Shown one piece after another: positions 17,789 to 27,608 of a DNA stretch of 64,000 bases. Position 1 is the first letter of the stretch. Each line of letters opens with the position of its first letter. The position numbers and the translations under genes are program-made. The notes below the pieces were generated by a model. That model saw only the letters and a program-made list of their open reading frames with translations, did no database searches and was not told the origin of the DNA. Source of the stretch: Phenylobacterium koreense (lineage in GTDB: Bacteria; Pseudomonadota; Alphaproteobacteria; Caulobacterales; Caulobacteraceae); contig NZ_JBEPLU010000001.1 of NCBI RefSeq assembly GCF_040545335.1, forward strand, positions 1,922,001 through 1,986,000, given 5' to 3'.

Positions 17789-19576
17789 ATGGCGAGCTAC
17801 GAGTTCATCGATCACAAGTTCGACGTGGTGGTCGTCGGCGCGGGCGGTTCGGGCCTGCGCGCGGCTCTCGGCTGCGCCCAGGCGGGGCTGAAGACCGCCT
17901 GCATCACCAAGGTGTTCCCGACCCGCTCGCACACCGTGGCGGCGCAGGGCGGCATCTCGGCCAGCCTCGGCAACATGGGCCAGGACGACTGGCGCTGGCA
18001 CATGTACGACACCGTCAAGGGGTCGGACTGGCTGGGCGACCAGGACGCCATCGAATACCTCTGCCGCAATGCGCCGGCCGCGGTCTACGAGCTGGAGCAC
18101 TGGGGCGTGCCGTTTTCGCGGACGCCTGAGGGCAAGATCTACCAGCGCGCCTTCGGCGGCATGACCAAGAACTTCGGCGAAGCCCCGATCCAGCGGACCT
18201 GCGCGGCGGCCGACCGCACTGGCCACGCCATGCTGCACACGATGTATGGCCAGAGCCTGGCGCACGACACCGAGTTCTTCATCGAGTACTTCGCCCTCGA
18301 CCTGATCATGGACGAAGGCGTCTGCCGCGGCGTGACCGCGTGGAAACTCGACGACGGCAGCCTGCACCGCTTCCAGGCCCAGCAGGTGATCCTGGCCACC
18401 GGCGGCTACGGCCGCGCCTACTTCTCGGCGACCAGCGCCCACACCTGCACCGGCGACGGCGGCGGGATGGCCCTGCGCGCCGGCCTGCCGCTGCAGGACA
18501 TGGAGTTCGTGCAGTTCCACCCGACCGGCATCTACGGCGCCGGCTGCCTGATCACCGAAGGCGCCCGCGGCGAAGGCGGCTACCTGACCAATTCCGAGGG
18601 CGAGCGCTTCATGGAGCGCTATGCGCCGTCCGTTAAGGACCTGGCGCCTCGCGACATGGTCAGCCGCGCCATGACCATCGAAATCCGCGAAGGCCGCGGT
18701 GTTGGTCCGAAGAAGGACCACATCTTCCTGCACCTGGATCACCTGGATCCGAAGATGCTGGCCGAACGCCTGCCGGGCATCTCGGAAAGCGCCAAGATCT
18801 TCGCTGGCGTCGACGTGACCAAGGAGCCGATCCCGGTCCTGCCGACCGTCCACTACAACATGGGCGGCATCCCGACGAACTTCTTCTCGGAAGTCGTGAC
18901 CCGCGACGGCGACAACCCCGACAAGGTGGTTCCGGGCCTGATGGCCGTGGGCGAAGCGGCCTGCGTGTCGGTGCACGGCGCCAACCGCCTCGGCTCCAAC
19001 TCGCTGATCGACCTGGTGGTGTTCGGCCGTTCGGCGGCCCTGCGCTGCGCCGAGACGATCAAGGCCGGCGCGACCCAGCCGGAACTGAAGCCGGCCATGA
19101 CCGACGGCCACCTCGCCCGCTTCGACAAGTTCCGCAACGCCAACGGCGGCACCCCGACCGCGGCCCTGCGTCTCGAGATGCAGCAGGCCATGCAGGAGGA
19201 CGCCGCGGTGTTCCGCACCACCGAGGCGCTGGCCTCGGGCGTCAAGCGCCTGGAAGCGGTGCATGCCAAGCGTCCCGACCTGAAGGTCAGCGACCGTGGC
19301 CTGATCTGGAACACCGACCTGCTCGAAACCCTCGAGCTGGACAACCTGATCGGCCAGGCGACGGTGACCGTCGTCGGCGCCAGCAACCGTACGGAAAGCC
19401 GCGGCGCCCATGCGCACGAGGACTATCCGGACCGCAACGACGAGCAGTGGATGAAGCACACCCTCGCCTGGTTCGACGACGCCACCGGCAAGGTGCGCCT
19501 CGATGACCGGCCGGTGCACAGCTTCACCATGACCAACGACATCGCCTACATCCCGCCGAAGGCGCGGGTCTACTAG
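17789..19576 (+). CDS. sdhA: Succinate dehydrogenase flavoprotein subunit
   Basis: A 595-residue flavoprotein of normal length. The FAD-binding start [16 protein letters not shown] is followed by the FAD-attachment region [13 protein letters not shown], where His carries covalent FAD. The substrate and active-site segments [23 protein letters not shown] and the arginine-bearing [19 protein letters not shown] are also present. It oxidises succinate to fumarate in the TCA cycle and passes electrons to SdhB. It is third in the sdhCDAB operon. Confidence 0.98.
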   Translation: MASYEFIDHKFDVVVVGAGGSGLRAALGCAQAGLKTACITKVFPTRSHTVAAQGGISASLGNMGQDDWRWHMYDTVKGSDWLGDQDAIEYLCRNAPAAVYELEHWGVPFSRTPEGKIYQRAFGGMTKNFGEAPIQRTCAAADRTGHAMLHTMYGQSLAHDTEFFIEYFALDLIMDEGVCRGVTAWKLDDGSLHRFQAQQVILATGGYGRAYFSATSAHTCTGDGGGMALRAGLPLQDMEFVQFHPTGIYGAGCLITEGARGEGGYLTNSEGERFMERYAPSVKDLAPRDMVSRAMTIEIREGRGVGPKKDHIFLHLDHLDPKMLAERLPGISESAKIFAGVDVTKEPIPVLPTVHYNMGGIPTNFFSEVVTRDGDNPDKVVPGLMAVGEAACVSVHGANRLGSNSLIDLVVFGRSAALRCAETIKAGATQPELKPAMTDGHLARFDKFRNANGGTPTAALRLEMQQAMQEDAAVFRTTEALASGVKRLEAVHAKRPDLKVSDRGLIWNTDLLETLELDNLIGQATVTVVGASNRTESRGAHAHEDYPDRNDEQWMKHTLAWFDDATGKVRLDDRPVHSFTMTNDIAYIPPKARVY

Positions 19577-19638
19577 GCCCTGTCGATGATCCGTCTTCCC
19601 TCCATGCTCAACGCGTCCGCGTCCAAGGAAAGCGTCTG

Positions 19639-20421
19639 ATGGTCCAGCTCTCCCTGCCCAAGAACTCCCAGATCCAGAAGGGCCGTCACTTCGCCGCGCC
19701 GGCCGGCGCCAAGAAGGTCAAGACGTTCCGGATCTATCGTTACGATCCTGAAGGCACGGAAAACCCGCGCTGGGACACCTATGACGTGGACGTTGACGCC
19801 TGCGGCCCGATGGTCCTGGACGTCCTGATCCATATCAAGAACAACATCGACCCGACCCTGGCCTTCCGCCGGTCGTGCCGGGAAGGGGTCTGCGGCTCCT
19901 GCGCCATGAACATCGGCGGCCGCAACACCCTGGCCTGCACCCACGGCCACGACGAGGTCCCGGGTGGCCAGTGCCAGATCAGCCCGCTGCCGCACATGGC
20001 GGTGGTCAAGGACCTGATCCCGGACCTGACCCTGTTCTATGCGCAGTACGCCTCGATCGAGCCGTGGCTGCACACCACCACGCCCGAGCCGCAGAAGGAG
20101 TGGCGCCAGACCCCCGAGGACCGGGAGAAGCTGGACGGCCTCTACGAGTGCATCCTCTGCGCCTGCTGCTCGACCTCGTGCCCCAGCTATTGGTGGAACG
20201 GCGACAAGTATCTCGGCCCGGCCGCCCTGCTGCACGCCTACCGCTGGCTGATCGACAGCCGCGACGAGGCCACCGGCGAGCGTCTGGACGAGCTGGAAGA
20301 CCCCTTCAAGCTCTATCGCTGCCACACCATCATGAACTGCGCCCAGGTCTGCCCGAAGGGTCTGAATCCCGCCAAGGCGATTGGCGAGATCAAGAAGATG
20401 CTGGTCGAACGGGTCGTCTAA
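19639..20421 (+). CDS. sdhB: Succinate dehydrogenase iron-sulfur subunit
   Basis: A 260-residue protein with the three cluster motifs in order. The [2Fe-2S] ligands lie in [22 protein letters not shown], quoted here by its ends at about residues 79-98. The [4Fe-4S] ligands are in [16 protein letters not shown], and the [3Fe-4S] cluster uses [17 protein letters not shown]. It moves electrons from SdhA to the quinone site. The ATG at 19639 is preceded by AAGGAA. The 62-base gap after sdhA shows no terminator. Confidence 0.97.
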   Translation: MVQLSLPKNSQIQKGRHFAAPAGAKKVKTFRIYRYDPEGTENPRWDTYDVDVDACGPMVLDVLIHIKNNIDPTLAFRRSCREGVCGSCAMNIGGRNTLACTHGHDEVPGGQCQISPLPHMAVVKDLIPDLTLFYAQYASIEPWLHTTTPEPQKEWRQTPEDREKLDGLYECILCACCSTSCPSYWWNGDKYLGPAALLHAYRWLIDSRDEATGERLDELEDPFKLYRCHTIMNCAQVCPKGLNPAKAIGEIKKMLVERVV

Positions 20422-20500
20422 GGCTTTTTTTGGATCGGCGCACGATCCGAACTGTGTTTGGAAAGTTGACGCCGCCGTCACTTTTCTGCATGGGGCATAT

Positions 20501-21730
20501 ATGAGCCAATCGGATGCGCATGTTGTGATCCTTGGGGCGGGCCATGCCGGCGGCACGGCCGCGGCCCTCCTCCGCCAGTACGGCCACACCGGCCTGATCA
20601 CCATGGTGGGGGAGGAGCCGATCCCTCCCTACCAACGGCCGCCTCTGTCGAAGGCCTGGCTGAAAGGCGAGGCGGACGCCGATTCCCTCGCCCTGAAGCC
20701 GCTCGAGTTCTACGGCGAGCAGAACATCGACTTCCGGCCGAACCTGAAGGCCGTAAAGCTGGCCCGGTCGGATAAGACCGTGACCCTCTCCGACGGCTCC
20801 ATCGTCTCCTATGACGTCCTGATCATCGCCACCGGCATGCGGCCGATCCGCCTGCCGATCGAGGGCGCTGACCTGGAAGGGGTGCTTACACTGCGCTCGG
20901 CCGCGGACGCCGAGGTGATCAAGGCGGCCCTGGGCCCCGGCAAGCGCCTGGCCATCATCGGCGGCGGCTATATCGGGCTGGAGGTCGCGGCCTCGGCGCG
21001 CGCCCTGGGCGCCGAGGCGGTGATCATCGAGCGCGAACCCCGGATCCTGGCGCGCAGCGCCTGCGAAGCGCTTTCCAACTTCTTCCACGGCTATCACCTG
21101 TCGCGCGGCGTCGAGTTCGTGCTGGGCGCGGGCGTCGAAGCCTTCGTGGGTGAAGGCGGCAAGGTGACGGGCGTTCGGCTGGCCGATGGCCGGGTGATCG
21201 AATGCGATGTCGTGCTGCTGGGCGTGGGGGCCGTCCCGAACGACGAGATCGCCCGGGAAGCCGGCCTGGAGTGCGCCCGCGGCATCGTGGTGGACCTGGA
21301 GGCCCGCACGGCCGATCCGAGCGTCTTCGCCATCGGCGACGTGACCCATCGCCCGCTGCCGCACTATGGCCGCATGTTCGGCCCCGAGAGCGTGCCGAGC
21401 GCCCTGGAGCAGGCCAAGCAGGCCGCCAGCGCCATCACCGGCCGGGCGGCGCCCACGCCGGAGGTGCCGTGGAACTGGTCCGACCAGTATGACCTGAAGC
21501 TGCAGATCGCGGGCCTGCCCTTCGACGCCGACAAGATCCTGCTGCGCGGCGATCCGGCCTCGGGCAAGTTTGCCGTGTTCCACCTGAAGGGCGATCAGGT
21601 GCAGTCAGTGGAGGCGATCAACTCGCCGCCGGAATTCATGATGGGCAAGCAACTGATCGCCAACCGCAAGTCGGTCGATCCCGCCAAGCTCGCCGATCCG
21701 TCCGTTTCCATGAAAGAGGTCGCCGTCTAA
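20501..21730 (+). CDS. NAD(P)H-dependent ferredoxin reductase (FAD-dependent oxidoreductase)
   Basis: A 409-residue two-dinucleotide-binding flavoprotein. The FAD motif VILGAGHAGGTAAALLRQYG is at the N-terminus, the NAD(P)H motif LAIIGGGYIGLEVAA at mid-length, and the second FAD motif is VFAIGDVTHRPLP. This is the putidaredoxin/rhodocoxin reductase type that reduces small [2Fe-2S] ferredoxins. The next gene encodes one, 20 bases later, so the two form a redox pair. The ATG at 20501 is chosen because it begins just before the Rossmann strand; a longer in-frame start would overlap sdhB. Confidence 0.9.
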   Translation: MSQSDAHVVILGAGHAGGTAAALLRQYGHTGLITMVGEEPIPPYQRPPLSKAWLKGEADADSLALKPLEFYGEQNIDFRPNLKAVKLARSDKTVTLSDGSIVSYDVLIIATGMRPIRLPIEGADLEGVLTLRSAADAEVIKAALGPGKRLAIIGGGYIGLEVAASARALGAEAVIIEREPRILARSACEALSNFFHGYHLSRGVEFVLGAGVEAFVGEGGKVTGVRLADGRVIECDVVLLGVGAVPNDEIAREAGLECARGIVVDLEARTADPSVFAIGDVTHRPLPHYGRMFGPESVPSALEQAKQAASAITGRAAPTPEVPWNWSDQYDLKLQIAGLPFDADKILLRGDPASGKFAVFHLKGDQVQSVEAINSPPEFMMGKQLIANRKSVDPAKLADPSVSMKEVAV

Positions 21731-21750
21731 ACGGCGACGAAGGGGAGTAA

Positions 21751-22071
<321 letters not shown>

Positions 22072-22088
22072 GCTTGAGCCCAGAACGA

Positions 22089-22117
22089 AAACGGCCCGGC
22101 GTCAGGCCGGGCCGTTT
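22089..22117. terminator. Bidirectional rho-independent terminator
   Basis: A 12-bp perfect stem AAACGGCCCGGC / GCCGGGCCGTTT with a 5-base loop GTCAG, flanked by A-rich bases on the left and TTT on the right. It sits between the convergent ferredoxin and sigma factor genes and can serve both. Confidence 0.85.
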
Positions 22118-22138
22118 CCATAGCTATGTCCTGAGCTC

Positions 22139-22723
22139 TCAGGCGGCGTGTTCGCGCAGGCCATCGAGCTGGGAGATTATGGTCACCATGGCGCTCGAAG
22201 GCAGGATGTCGTCCTGGCCGTAGTCGCCGGACTCGATGATCGCGGCCAGACGGTCGCGCGCGCGGCTCACCCGGCTCTTGATGGTGCCGATAGCGCAGCC
22301 GCAGATTTCAGAAACCTCTTCATACGAAAGACCGCCGGCGCCGATCAGGATCAGCGCTTCACGCTGGTCGTCCGGCAGGCAGGCCAGGGCGCGTCGAACC
22401 TCGTCCAGCTCGAGGCTGGCGATGGGGTTGGAGGCCGCCTCCAGCGTGCGTTCGGCCACTTCCGGGTCGAGCTGGCTGGAGCGCCACGAGCGCCGCTTGT
22501 CGGAGTAAAACTGGTTGCGGAGGATCATGAAGGTCCAGGCCTTCATGTTGGTGCCCGGCTGATAGCTGCCGCGGTTGTTCCAGGCCTTCAACAGGGCGTC
22601 TTGAGCCAGGTCGTCTGCGGCCACAGCGTCCCGGCAGAGAGAGCGGGCGAAGGCCCGCATCTGGGGGATGAGGCCGGTCAGCTCGGCCTTGAAGATGTCG
22701 TCCGCGCGATCCTGGTCAGTCAT
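22139..22723 (-). CDS. ECF sigma factor, EcfG (general stress response)-like
   Basis: A 194-residue sigma-70 protein with region 2 (AFARSLCRDAVAADDLAQDALLKAW and AWTFMILRNQFYSDKRR) and region 4 (LPDDQREALILIGAGGLSYEEVSEICGCAIGTIKSRVSRAR), each quoted here in short pieces. The wording resembles EcfG/SigT, the alphaproteobacterial general stress sigma held by NepR and freed by PhyR. No nepR or phyR gene is nearby, which is unusual for EcfG, so a paralogue is possible. The ATG at 22723 has GGAAGG at good spacing; an in-frame ATG at 22738 lacks it. divL lies 82 bases upstream. Confidence 0.87.
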   Translation of the reverse strand: MTDQDRADDIFKAELTGLIPQMRAFARSLCRDAVAADDLAQDALLKAWNNRGSYQPGTNMKAWTFMILRNQFYSDKRRSWRSSQLDPEVAERTLEAASNPIASLELDEVRRALACLPDDQREALILIGAGGLSYEEVSEICGCAIGTIKSRVSRARDRLAAIIESGDYGQDDILPSSAMVTIISQLDGLREHAA

Positions 22724-22772
22724 GTGGTCACCTTCCATTCAGGCGGGGAGCCTACGCGCCCCTCGTGTCCTA

Positions 22773-22797
22773 AACGCGGCGAACCCCCGAAAGCTCC
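22773..22797 (-). promoter_or_regulatory. Possible EcfG-type promoter before the sigma factor gene
   Basis: On the minus strand GGAGC (22793-22797) and CGTT (22773-22776) are separated by 16 bases, close to the GGAAC-N16/17-CGTT pattern known for EcfG promoters, with one mismatch in the -35 element. It lies in the gap between divL and the sigma gene, about 50 bases before the start codon, and would allow autoregulation. Short motifs like this also occur by chance. Confidence 0.35.
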
Positions 22798-22805
22798 AAA
22801 ACAGC

Positions 22806-25124
22806 TCAGAATCCGAGCTCGGGATGGCCGGCAGCGCCCTGGGCCGCCTCGGGCAGGTGACAGGTGAAGGTCGCGCCCGCGCCCGGCTCGCTTTCCAGGG
22901 CCACCCAGCCGCCATGCAGCTCGACCAGCGCCTTCACCAGGGCCAGGCCCAGGCCGGGCCCGCCGCGCTCGCGGCCGATGAAGCGGTCGAAGATGTGCGC
23001 CTGGACGTGGAACGGGATGCCGCGGCCGGTGTCGGTGACCTGGAGCTGCACCTCGCCCAGCCCGCGGCGCGCCGCCAGGGTGACGGTTCCGTCCGGCGGG
23101 GTCTGGCGGATGGCGTTCTCGGCCAGGTGGTCGAGGGTCTGGGCCAGACGGCGCACGTCGCCGCGCAGCAGACCGATGGTCGGCGAGTGCTCGATCCTGA
23201 TCTTGACCCGCGCAGCGGCCGCTTCGCCCGCCCACCGCTCGGCGGCCTTGGCGATAAGGTCGGCGACGTCGACGTCTTCGAGGTCCAGCGCCATCTCGTC
23301 GGCGTCGATCTGCGCCATGTCGAGGACGTCGTCGATGGAGCGGGCGAGCTGGGTGGCGGCGATGCGGACGGCCGCGGCGTGGCCACGGCCCCGTTCCGAC
23401 AGGTTTTCGCCCGAGCGTTCCAGCAGCTCCGAATAGCCGATGATGGTGGTGAGCGGGGTGCGCAGCTCGTAGGAGACGTTGCCGACGAAGTCGCGCTTCA
23501 GGCGTTCGGCCTCGGCCAGGGCGGCCGAACGGTCGGCCAGAGCGCTCTCCAGCTTGCGGGCGTCGGTGACGTCGGCGAAGGCGATCAGGGTCGCCCCGTC
23601 CGGCAGCGGGCGGCTCTGATAGACCACGATACGGGAGTCCGAGGTCTTTACCTCGCCCGAGATCGGGGCGCGCGCCTGCGGGTCGGGATCGGCCACCCGG
23701 CCCTTCAGCTCGCGCCAGAAGCCCATGTCGTGCAGCCGCGGCACGCAGAGATCGACCACGCCCTCGAAGTCGTGAGCCATGTCGAGCTGGGCCGGGGTTA
23801 CGTTCCAGAACTGCTCGAAGGCTTCGTTGTGCAGGCGCAGGCGGCCGTCGGAGCCGAACACGGCGACGGCGTCGTTGAGCTTGTCGAGGGTGGCCTGCTG
23901 CACCTGGATCTGGGCGTTGTACTGGGCCTTCAGGCGCAGCTCGCCGGTGATGTCGGAGAACAGCAGCACGACGCCGCCCATGGGATGGGGCTGGCGGCCG
24001 ACCTTGATGGTCCGTCCGTCGGGCAGGCTCCAGAGGTCGTCGGGGCCCGCGGCGGTGTCCTCGTAGCGGTCGAGCTCGGCGGCCTTCCACCGTGCATAAT
24101 CGACGGTTTCGGGTAGCCGCCGGCGCTGGCGCAGGCGATCGAGCACCTCGCCGTGGGTGGGGCGCTCGACCAGCCAGGCGGGCTCCAGGCCCCAGAGCTC
24201 GGCGAAGGCGGTGTTGTGGAATAGCAGGCGCTTGCCCTCGCCGAAGATGGCGACGGCGTCGGCGATGTGGTTCAGGGTTTCGTCATGCGCCTCGACATGG
24301 CGCTTGAGCCCTTCGCGCAACTCCTCGGTCTCGGTGATGTCGTCGGCCCAGACGCCGACCCCGCCGCCCTCCAGCGGCTGGGCGGTCAGCAGGAAGGCGC
24401 GGCGGCGGCCCTCCACGGCGGTCCAGCGCACCGTCTGGCGACGCGCGCCGAGGTTGGAGGCCTCGGCCACCAGGCTGTCGGCGGCCTTGTCGAAGGAGAC
24501 GCCGCGGGCCAGGGCCTCGTCGAGGGTGGCGGCGCCGGCGGCCTTCAGCCAGGCGGCGTTGACCCATAGCGGGGCGCCGTTCGCCGCGGCGATCCAGGCC
24601 GGGGCCGGGCGGCCGTCCAGGAAGGCGGCGAAGCGCGGGGCGGTCGGCAGGCCAGCGTCGTGGCCGATGACGGCCGAGAGCCGCAGCCAGGCCAGGGCGC
24701 CGGCCGCGCGGCCCTCGACAGCCACCACGCCCTTGGGGCCGTGGGCCTCGAAGGCGCAGGCCTCGCCGCGTTCGAACAGGGCGAGCAGGCGGCGGGCGTG
24801 ATCCGGGTCGGCGCGCATGAAGGCCGAGATCAGGGCCTGCGGGTCGCCAGGCGGCGCGCCCATGGCCTGGGCGCAGATGGCCAGGCTTTCTTCGCCCGAG
24901 GTGAGGGAGGCGCGGCCGTCCTCGACCGAGAGCAGCGCGGAGTCGAAGGCCTCGACCGAGGCCTGGGCCGCGTCGGCGGCGGCCTCGAGTTCGGAGATAC
25001 GCCCGCGCAGGGCCGCCAGCCGGGCCTCGTTGCGTCGCCGCTGGTCCACCAACCAGAACATCGCGCAGAGCGCCAGGAGCACGGCGCCGGCTGCAGCGCC
25101 CAGGATCAGATCTTGTTCGCTCAT
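22806..25124 (-). CDS. divL: Cell cycle histidine pseudokinase DivL (phospho-site Tyr)
   Basis: A 772-residue sensor-kinase-like protein. One N-terminal membrane helix (about residues 8-27) is followed by a coiled stretch and several PAS-like domains. The DHp helix is FVGNVSYELRTPLTTIIGYSELL, and an ATPase domain carries HLAENAIRQTP, DTGRGIP and GPGLGLALVKALVELHGG. The phospho-acceptor His is replaced by Tyr at about residue 552 (TAC at 23469-23471, minus strand), the hallmark of DivL. In Caulobacter DivL controls CckA, and through it CtrA, together with DivK. Length and Tyr position fit Caulobacter DivL. Confidence 0.92.
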   Translation of the reverse strand: MSEQDLILGAAAGAVLLALCAMFWLVDQRRRNEARLAALRGRISELEAAADAAQASVEAFDSALLSVEDGRASLTSGEESLAICAQAMGAPPGDPQALISAFMRADPDHARRLLALFERGEACAFEAHGPKGVVAVEGRAAGALAWLRLSAVIGHDAGLPTAPRFAAFLDGRPAPAWIAAANGAPLWVNAAWLKAAGAATLDEALARGVSFDKAADSLVAEASNLGARRQTVRWTAVEGRRRAFLLTAQPLEGGGVGVWADDITETEELREGLKRHVEAHDETLNHIADAVAIFGEGKRLLFHNTAFAELWGLEPAWLVERPTHGEVLDRLRQRRRLPETVDYARWKAAELDRYEDTAAGPDDLWSLPDGRTIKVGRQPHPMGGVVLLFSDITGELRLKAQYNAQIQVQQATLDKLNDAVAVFGSDGRLRLHNEAFEQFWNVTPAQLDMAHDFEGVVDLCVPRLHDMGFWRELKGRVADPDPQARAPISGEVKTSDSRIVVYQSRPLPDGATLIAFADVTDARKLESALADRSAALAEAERLKRDFVGNVSYELRTPLTTIIGYSELLERSGENLSERGRGHAAAVRIAATQLARSIDDVLDMAQIDADEMALDLEDVDVADLIAKAAERWAGEAAAARVKIRIEHSPTIGLLRGDVRRLAQTLDHLAENAIRQTPPDGTVTLAARRGLGEVQLQVTDTGRGIPFHVQAHIFDRFIGRERGGPGLGLALVKALVELHGGWVALESEPGAGATFTCHLPEAAQGAAGHPELGF

Positions 25125-25210
25125 CGCTGCTCCGTCGCCGCCCCGGGACGGCGAATCATCTCAATGCGACCATAGTTTGGTCCGCGCATTTGGGCGATGA
25201 TCGGCAGGTC

Positions 25211-25798
25211 ATGACCGCCGTCCTCTATCCCGTCGCCGCAAACCCTGACGAAGCCTTCCGGACGCCGCGCGGCCGGGCGGCTCGGGAGCGTGAGGCTCGG
25301 GCGCTGGCTGGCGAGGCCGTGGCCTTCGTCACCGAGGCGGTGGGGCCGGCCTATGCGACGCGGGAGGCGGCGCTGGACGCCCTGGCCGGACGCATCGAGG
25401 ACGACCGGCCCGGCCGCAGCGTGCAACTGGCGGCCGAGGATCGCATCCTGGCCCTGGTCGAGCAGGTGGTGCCGCACGGCCGCAAGCGCTCGGCGCCAGC
25501 GCCGGTCCAGCCGACCTTCGAGAGCGGACGGCGCTGGCCTTCGCCGCCGCCGGCGCCGGAAACCGTCTGGCGGGCCATGATCTCCTACTGGCGCGTAGGG
25601 CTTCCGCCGCCCCGCCCGGAAAGCCGGGACCAGGCCCGGCAGGCGCGACGCAAGGCGAGGGGCGGCGTCGACCAGGAGACGTTGCGCGCCTATACGCGCC
25701 AGCCGCTGCGGGCCGTCAAACCTCAGCAGCCCCTTGATATCGGGCTTTTCGAGACCAGATTGCCGGAGGCCCCCCACATAGTCGTGCCTGATGAGTGA
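25211..25798 (+). CDS. Hypothetical protein
   Basis: A 195-residue protein with no signal peptide, membrane helix or motif that I know. The first half is helical and charged (RGRAAREREARALAGEAVAFVTEA). The centre is proline-rich, with a FESGRRWPSPPPAPETVWRAMISYWR-like segment around residues 105-130. The tail is basic. The ATG at 25211 is chosen over an in-frame start at 25190. It is divergent from divL, 86 bases away, and its stop overlaps the start of the metallopeptidase by 8 bases, so those two are coupled. Function unknown. Confidence 0.65.
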   Translation: MTAVLYPVAANPDEAFRTPRGRAAREREARALAGEAVAFVTEAVGPAYATREAALDALAGRIEDDRPGRSVQLAAEDRILALVEQVVPHGRKRSAPAPVQPTFESGRRWPSPPPAPETVWRAMISYWRVGLPPPRPESRDQARQARRKARGGVDQETLRAYTRQPLRAVKPQQPLDIGLFETRLPEAPHIVVPDE

Positions 25799-26198
25799 AC
25801 CCTACGCCGGCCTCGCGCCCTCCCTCGACGATCTCGCCGCCCTGGCCGAGGCCGCCTTCGCCGCCCTTCCGGAGGGCTTCCGCAAGCTTGCCGGGGAGGT
25901 GGTGTTCCGCGTCGACGACTTCGCCTCCGACGAGGTGCTGGACGAACTCGACATCGAGGACCCGTTCGAGCTGACCGGCCTCTATCATGGGGTCAATCTC
26001 GGTCACCGCTCGGTGTTCGACCCGTCGCCCGCTCCCTCGCGCGTCTTCCTCTATCGGCGGGCCATCCTCGACGAATGGGCGGCGCGCGGGGACGTGACCC
26101 TGGCCGAACTCGTCGGCCATGTGCTGGTGCATGAGATCGGCCACCACTTCGGCCTGAGTGACGACGACATCCACGCCATCGAGGCCGCCGCCGAATAG
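25791..26198 (+). CDS. Small zincin-like metallopeptidase family protein
   Basis: A 135-residue protein of the minimal zincin family (DUF1025-like). The zinc-binding motif HEIGHHFGLSDDD is at the C-terminus, in LVGHVLVHEIGHHFGLSD. The two histidines and the Glu make up HExxH, and a following Asp may be the third ligand. It is cytosolic, with no signal peptide. The biological substrate of this family is not known to me. It overlaps the preceding hypothetical gene and is followed by the operator of the first diiron gene. Confidence 0.85.
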   Translation: MSEPYAGLAPSLDDLAALAEAAFAALPEGFRKLAGEVVFRVDDFASDEVLDELDIEDPFELTGLYHGVNLGHRSVFDPSPAPSRVFLYRRAILDEWAARGDVTLAELVGHVLVHEIGHHFGLSDDDIHAIEAAAE

Positions 26199-26214
26199 CT
26201 GACGCCCATCCCTG

Positions 26215-26244
26215 AAAATGACGGGGGCGTCATTTTCCTTGACT
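26215..26244 (+). promoter_or_regulatory. Palindromic operator and -35-like box before the first diiron gene
   Basis: A perfect 9-bp inverted repeat with a 4-base spacer: AAAATGACG at 26215-26223, GGGG, and CGTCATTTT at 26228-26236. Two bases later comes TTGACT (26239-26244). A near copy (TGACG-GGAG-CGTCA, then TTTT and TTGACG) stands before the paralogous gene. The symmetry and position suggest a repressor site of TetR type, but no regulator gene is adjacent. The -10 element is not clear. Confidence 0.65.
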
Positions 26245-26322
26245 GATCGCTGTTCTCTTGAGAGGCTTTTCGAAAGAGGAAACAGCGGGCGACAACGAGC
26301 GCCCTGTCGAGGAGGACGACCG

Positions 26323-27453
26323 ATGGCCGCCGACGGCAACATCACCAAGGACATCATCTACGACGCCGTCGCGCCGGACGACTTCGAGTCCATGCTCGAA
26401 CTGGACCGCTACAACGCGCGGTCGACGGCCTTCGACAAGATCATCTCGGCCACCCACGACCACTTCTGGGATCCACTCGACAAGAAGTACATCGACTTCG
26501 ACGAGCCCTTCGACATGGAAAACGAGATGCTCCTACCCGAGGACATGATCGTCTCGCTGTCGACCGACTACGTCTCCAACCACCTCTCGGACTGGAAGAC
26601 CCGGGTCCGGTTCGCCAACCAGTCGGCGCTGCGCTCTTTCTCGTCGATCCTGCACGGCGAGCAGGGCGCGCTAAACCTCTCGGCCAGCCTCTGTCACGTG
26701 CTGAAGGACCAGGGCGCGCAGGAATACGCCGCCAACCAGACGCGCGAAGAGGCGCGCCACGTCACCGCCTTCGCCAAGTACATCAAGGCCCGCTGGGGCC
26801 GGCCGGTGGAATGCGGCCCGACCCTGAAGGCTCTGCTGGTCGAGATCATCGGCAGCCCGGCGGTCTACAAGAAAATCATCGGTATGCAGATGCTGGTCGA
26901 GGGCCTGGCCATGGGCGCCTTCGCCACCTTCTTCAACAACATCCGCGACCCGATGGGGAAGAAGCTGCTGCAGCTCGTCATGACCGACGAGGCCTTCCAC
27001 CACAAGTTCGGGAAGATCTGGGCCGACCGCACCATCCCGCACCTGACCGAAGCCGAGCACGAGATCATCGAGACCTGGGCCGCCCACTGCTTCCAGACGC
27101 TGCTGTTCAACCTGGTTTCGCCCAGCCAGCAGCGCGACCTCTACGAGGAGTTCGGCCTCGATCCGGACCGCGTGATCGCCGAGATGGCCGAGATGGTCAC
27201 CGACGAGACCCGCCGCGAGAACATGAAGGAGCAGAGCAATATCTTCCGCGTGCTGGTGAAGACCCTGCTTAACGCGGGGATCATCACCGACCGGACCCGG
27301 GCCTTCTACGCCATGTACGTCGACCTCGATGAGCTGAAGAACGAGGGCGAGAAGATGGTCGGCGACGTCATCGCCGAGGAGGGGATCAAGTATCTCCAGG
27401 TGGTCAATTTCAAGGACCGCGCGGCCAAGGCGGTCACCATCGCGGCCGAATAG
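26323..27453 (+). CDS. Ferritin-like diiron protein, paralogue A
   Basis: A 376-residue protein with the four-helix diiron ligand set in order: E in ILHGEQGALN, ExxH in REEARHVTAF, E in MLVEGLAMGAF, and ExxH in MTDEAFHHKFG. This matches ferritin-like oxidases or oxygenases; the substrate is unknown. No signal peptide or membrane helix is seen. The ATG at 26323 follows GAGGAGG. A second copy of exactly the same length lies 580 bases downstream with the same first residues (GNITKD-IYDAVAPDDFESML), so this is a tandem duplication. A palindromic operator lies upstream and a terminator downstream. Confidence 0.85.
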   Translation: MAADGNITKDIIYDAVAPDDFESMLELDRYNARSTAFDKIISATHDHFWDPLDKKYIDFDEPFDMENEMLLPEDMIVSLSTDYVSNHLSDWKTRVRFANQSALRSFSSILHGEQGALNLSASLCHVLKDQGAQEYAANQTREEARHVTAFAKYIKARWGRPVECGPTLKALLVEIIGSPAVYKKIIGMQMLVEGLAMGAFATFFNNIRDPMGKKLLQLVMTDEAFHHKFGKIWADRTIPHLTEAEHEIIETWAAHCFQTLLFNLVSPSQQRDLYEEFGLDPDRVIAEMAEMVTDETRRENMKEQSNIFRVLVKTLLNAGIITDRTRAFYAMYVDLDELKNEGEKMVGDVIAEEGIKYLQVVNFKDRAAKAVTIAAE

Positions 27454-27471
27454 GCGGCGCAGTCGCTTCGG

Positions 27472-27506
27472 CGGCGCCTCGGCCCGAGAGGGCCAGGCGC
27501 CGTTTT
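27472..27506 (+). terminator. Rho-independent terminator after diiron gene A
   Basis: Stem CGGCGCC / GGCGCCG with a further inner stem GGCCC / GGGCC, followed by TTTT at 27503-27506. It lies 19 bases past the stop and isolates gene A from ynfA. Confidence 0.85.
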
Positions 27507-27608
27507 CGTCTCTGGCCGTGAACCCGACGCGGGCGCGATCTCCCGGTCCCTTCCCGACAGGGCCGGACTTCTGTTGCCTTGGCCGTGGGCTTGGCGCCTT
27601 CTCCGCAC

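Noticed and set aside
17654..19519. A long open frame (over 600 codons) on the minus strand opposite sdhA, and similar long frames opposite addA, addB, atpA, atpD and mmsA
   Set aside because: These are antisense shadows of strongly conserved genes in GC-rich DNA; their translations show no family motifs and are low-complexity.
20466..20500. TTGACG and CATATA as a promoter for the ferredoxin reductase gene
   Set aside because: The spacer would be far too long (about 24 bases) for a sigma-70 promoter.
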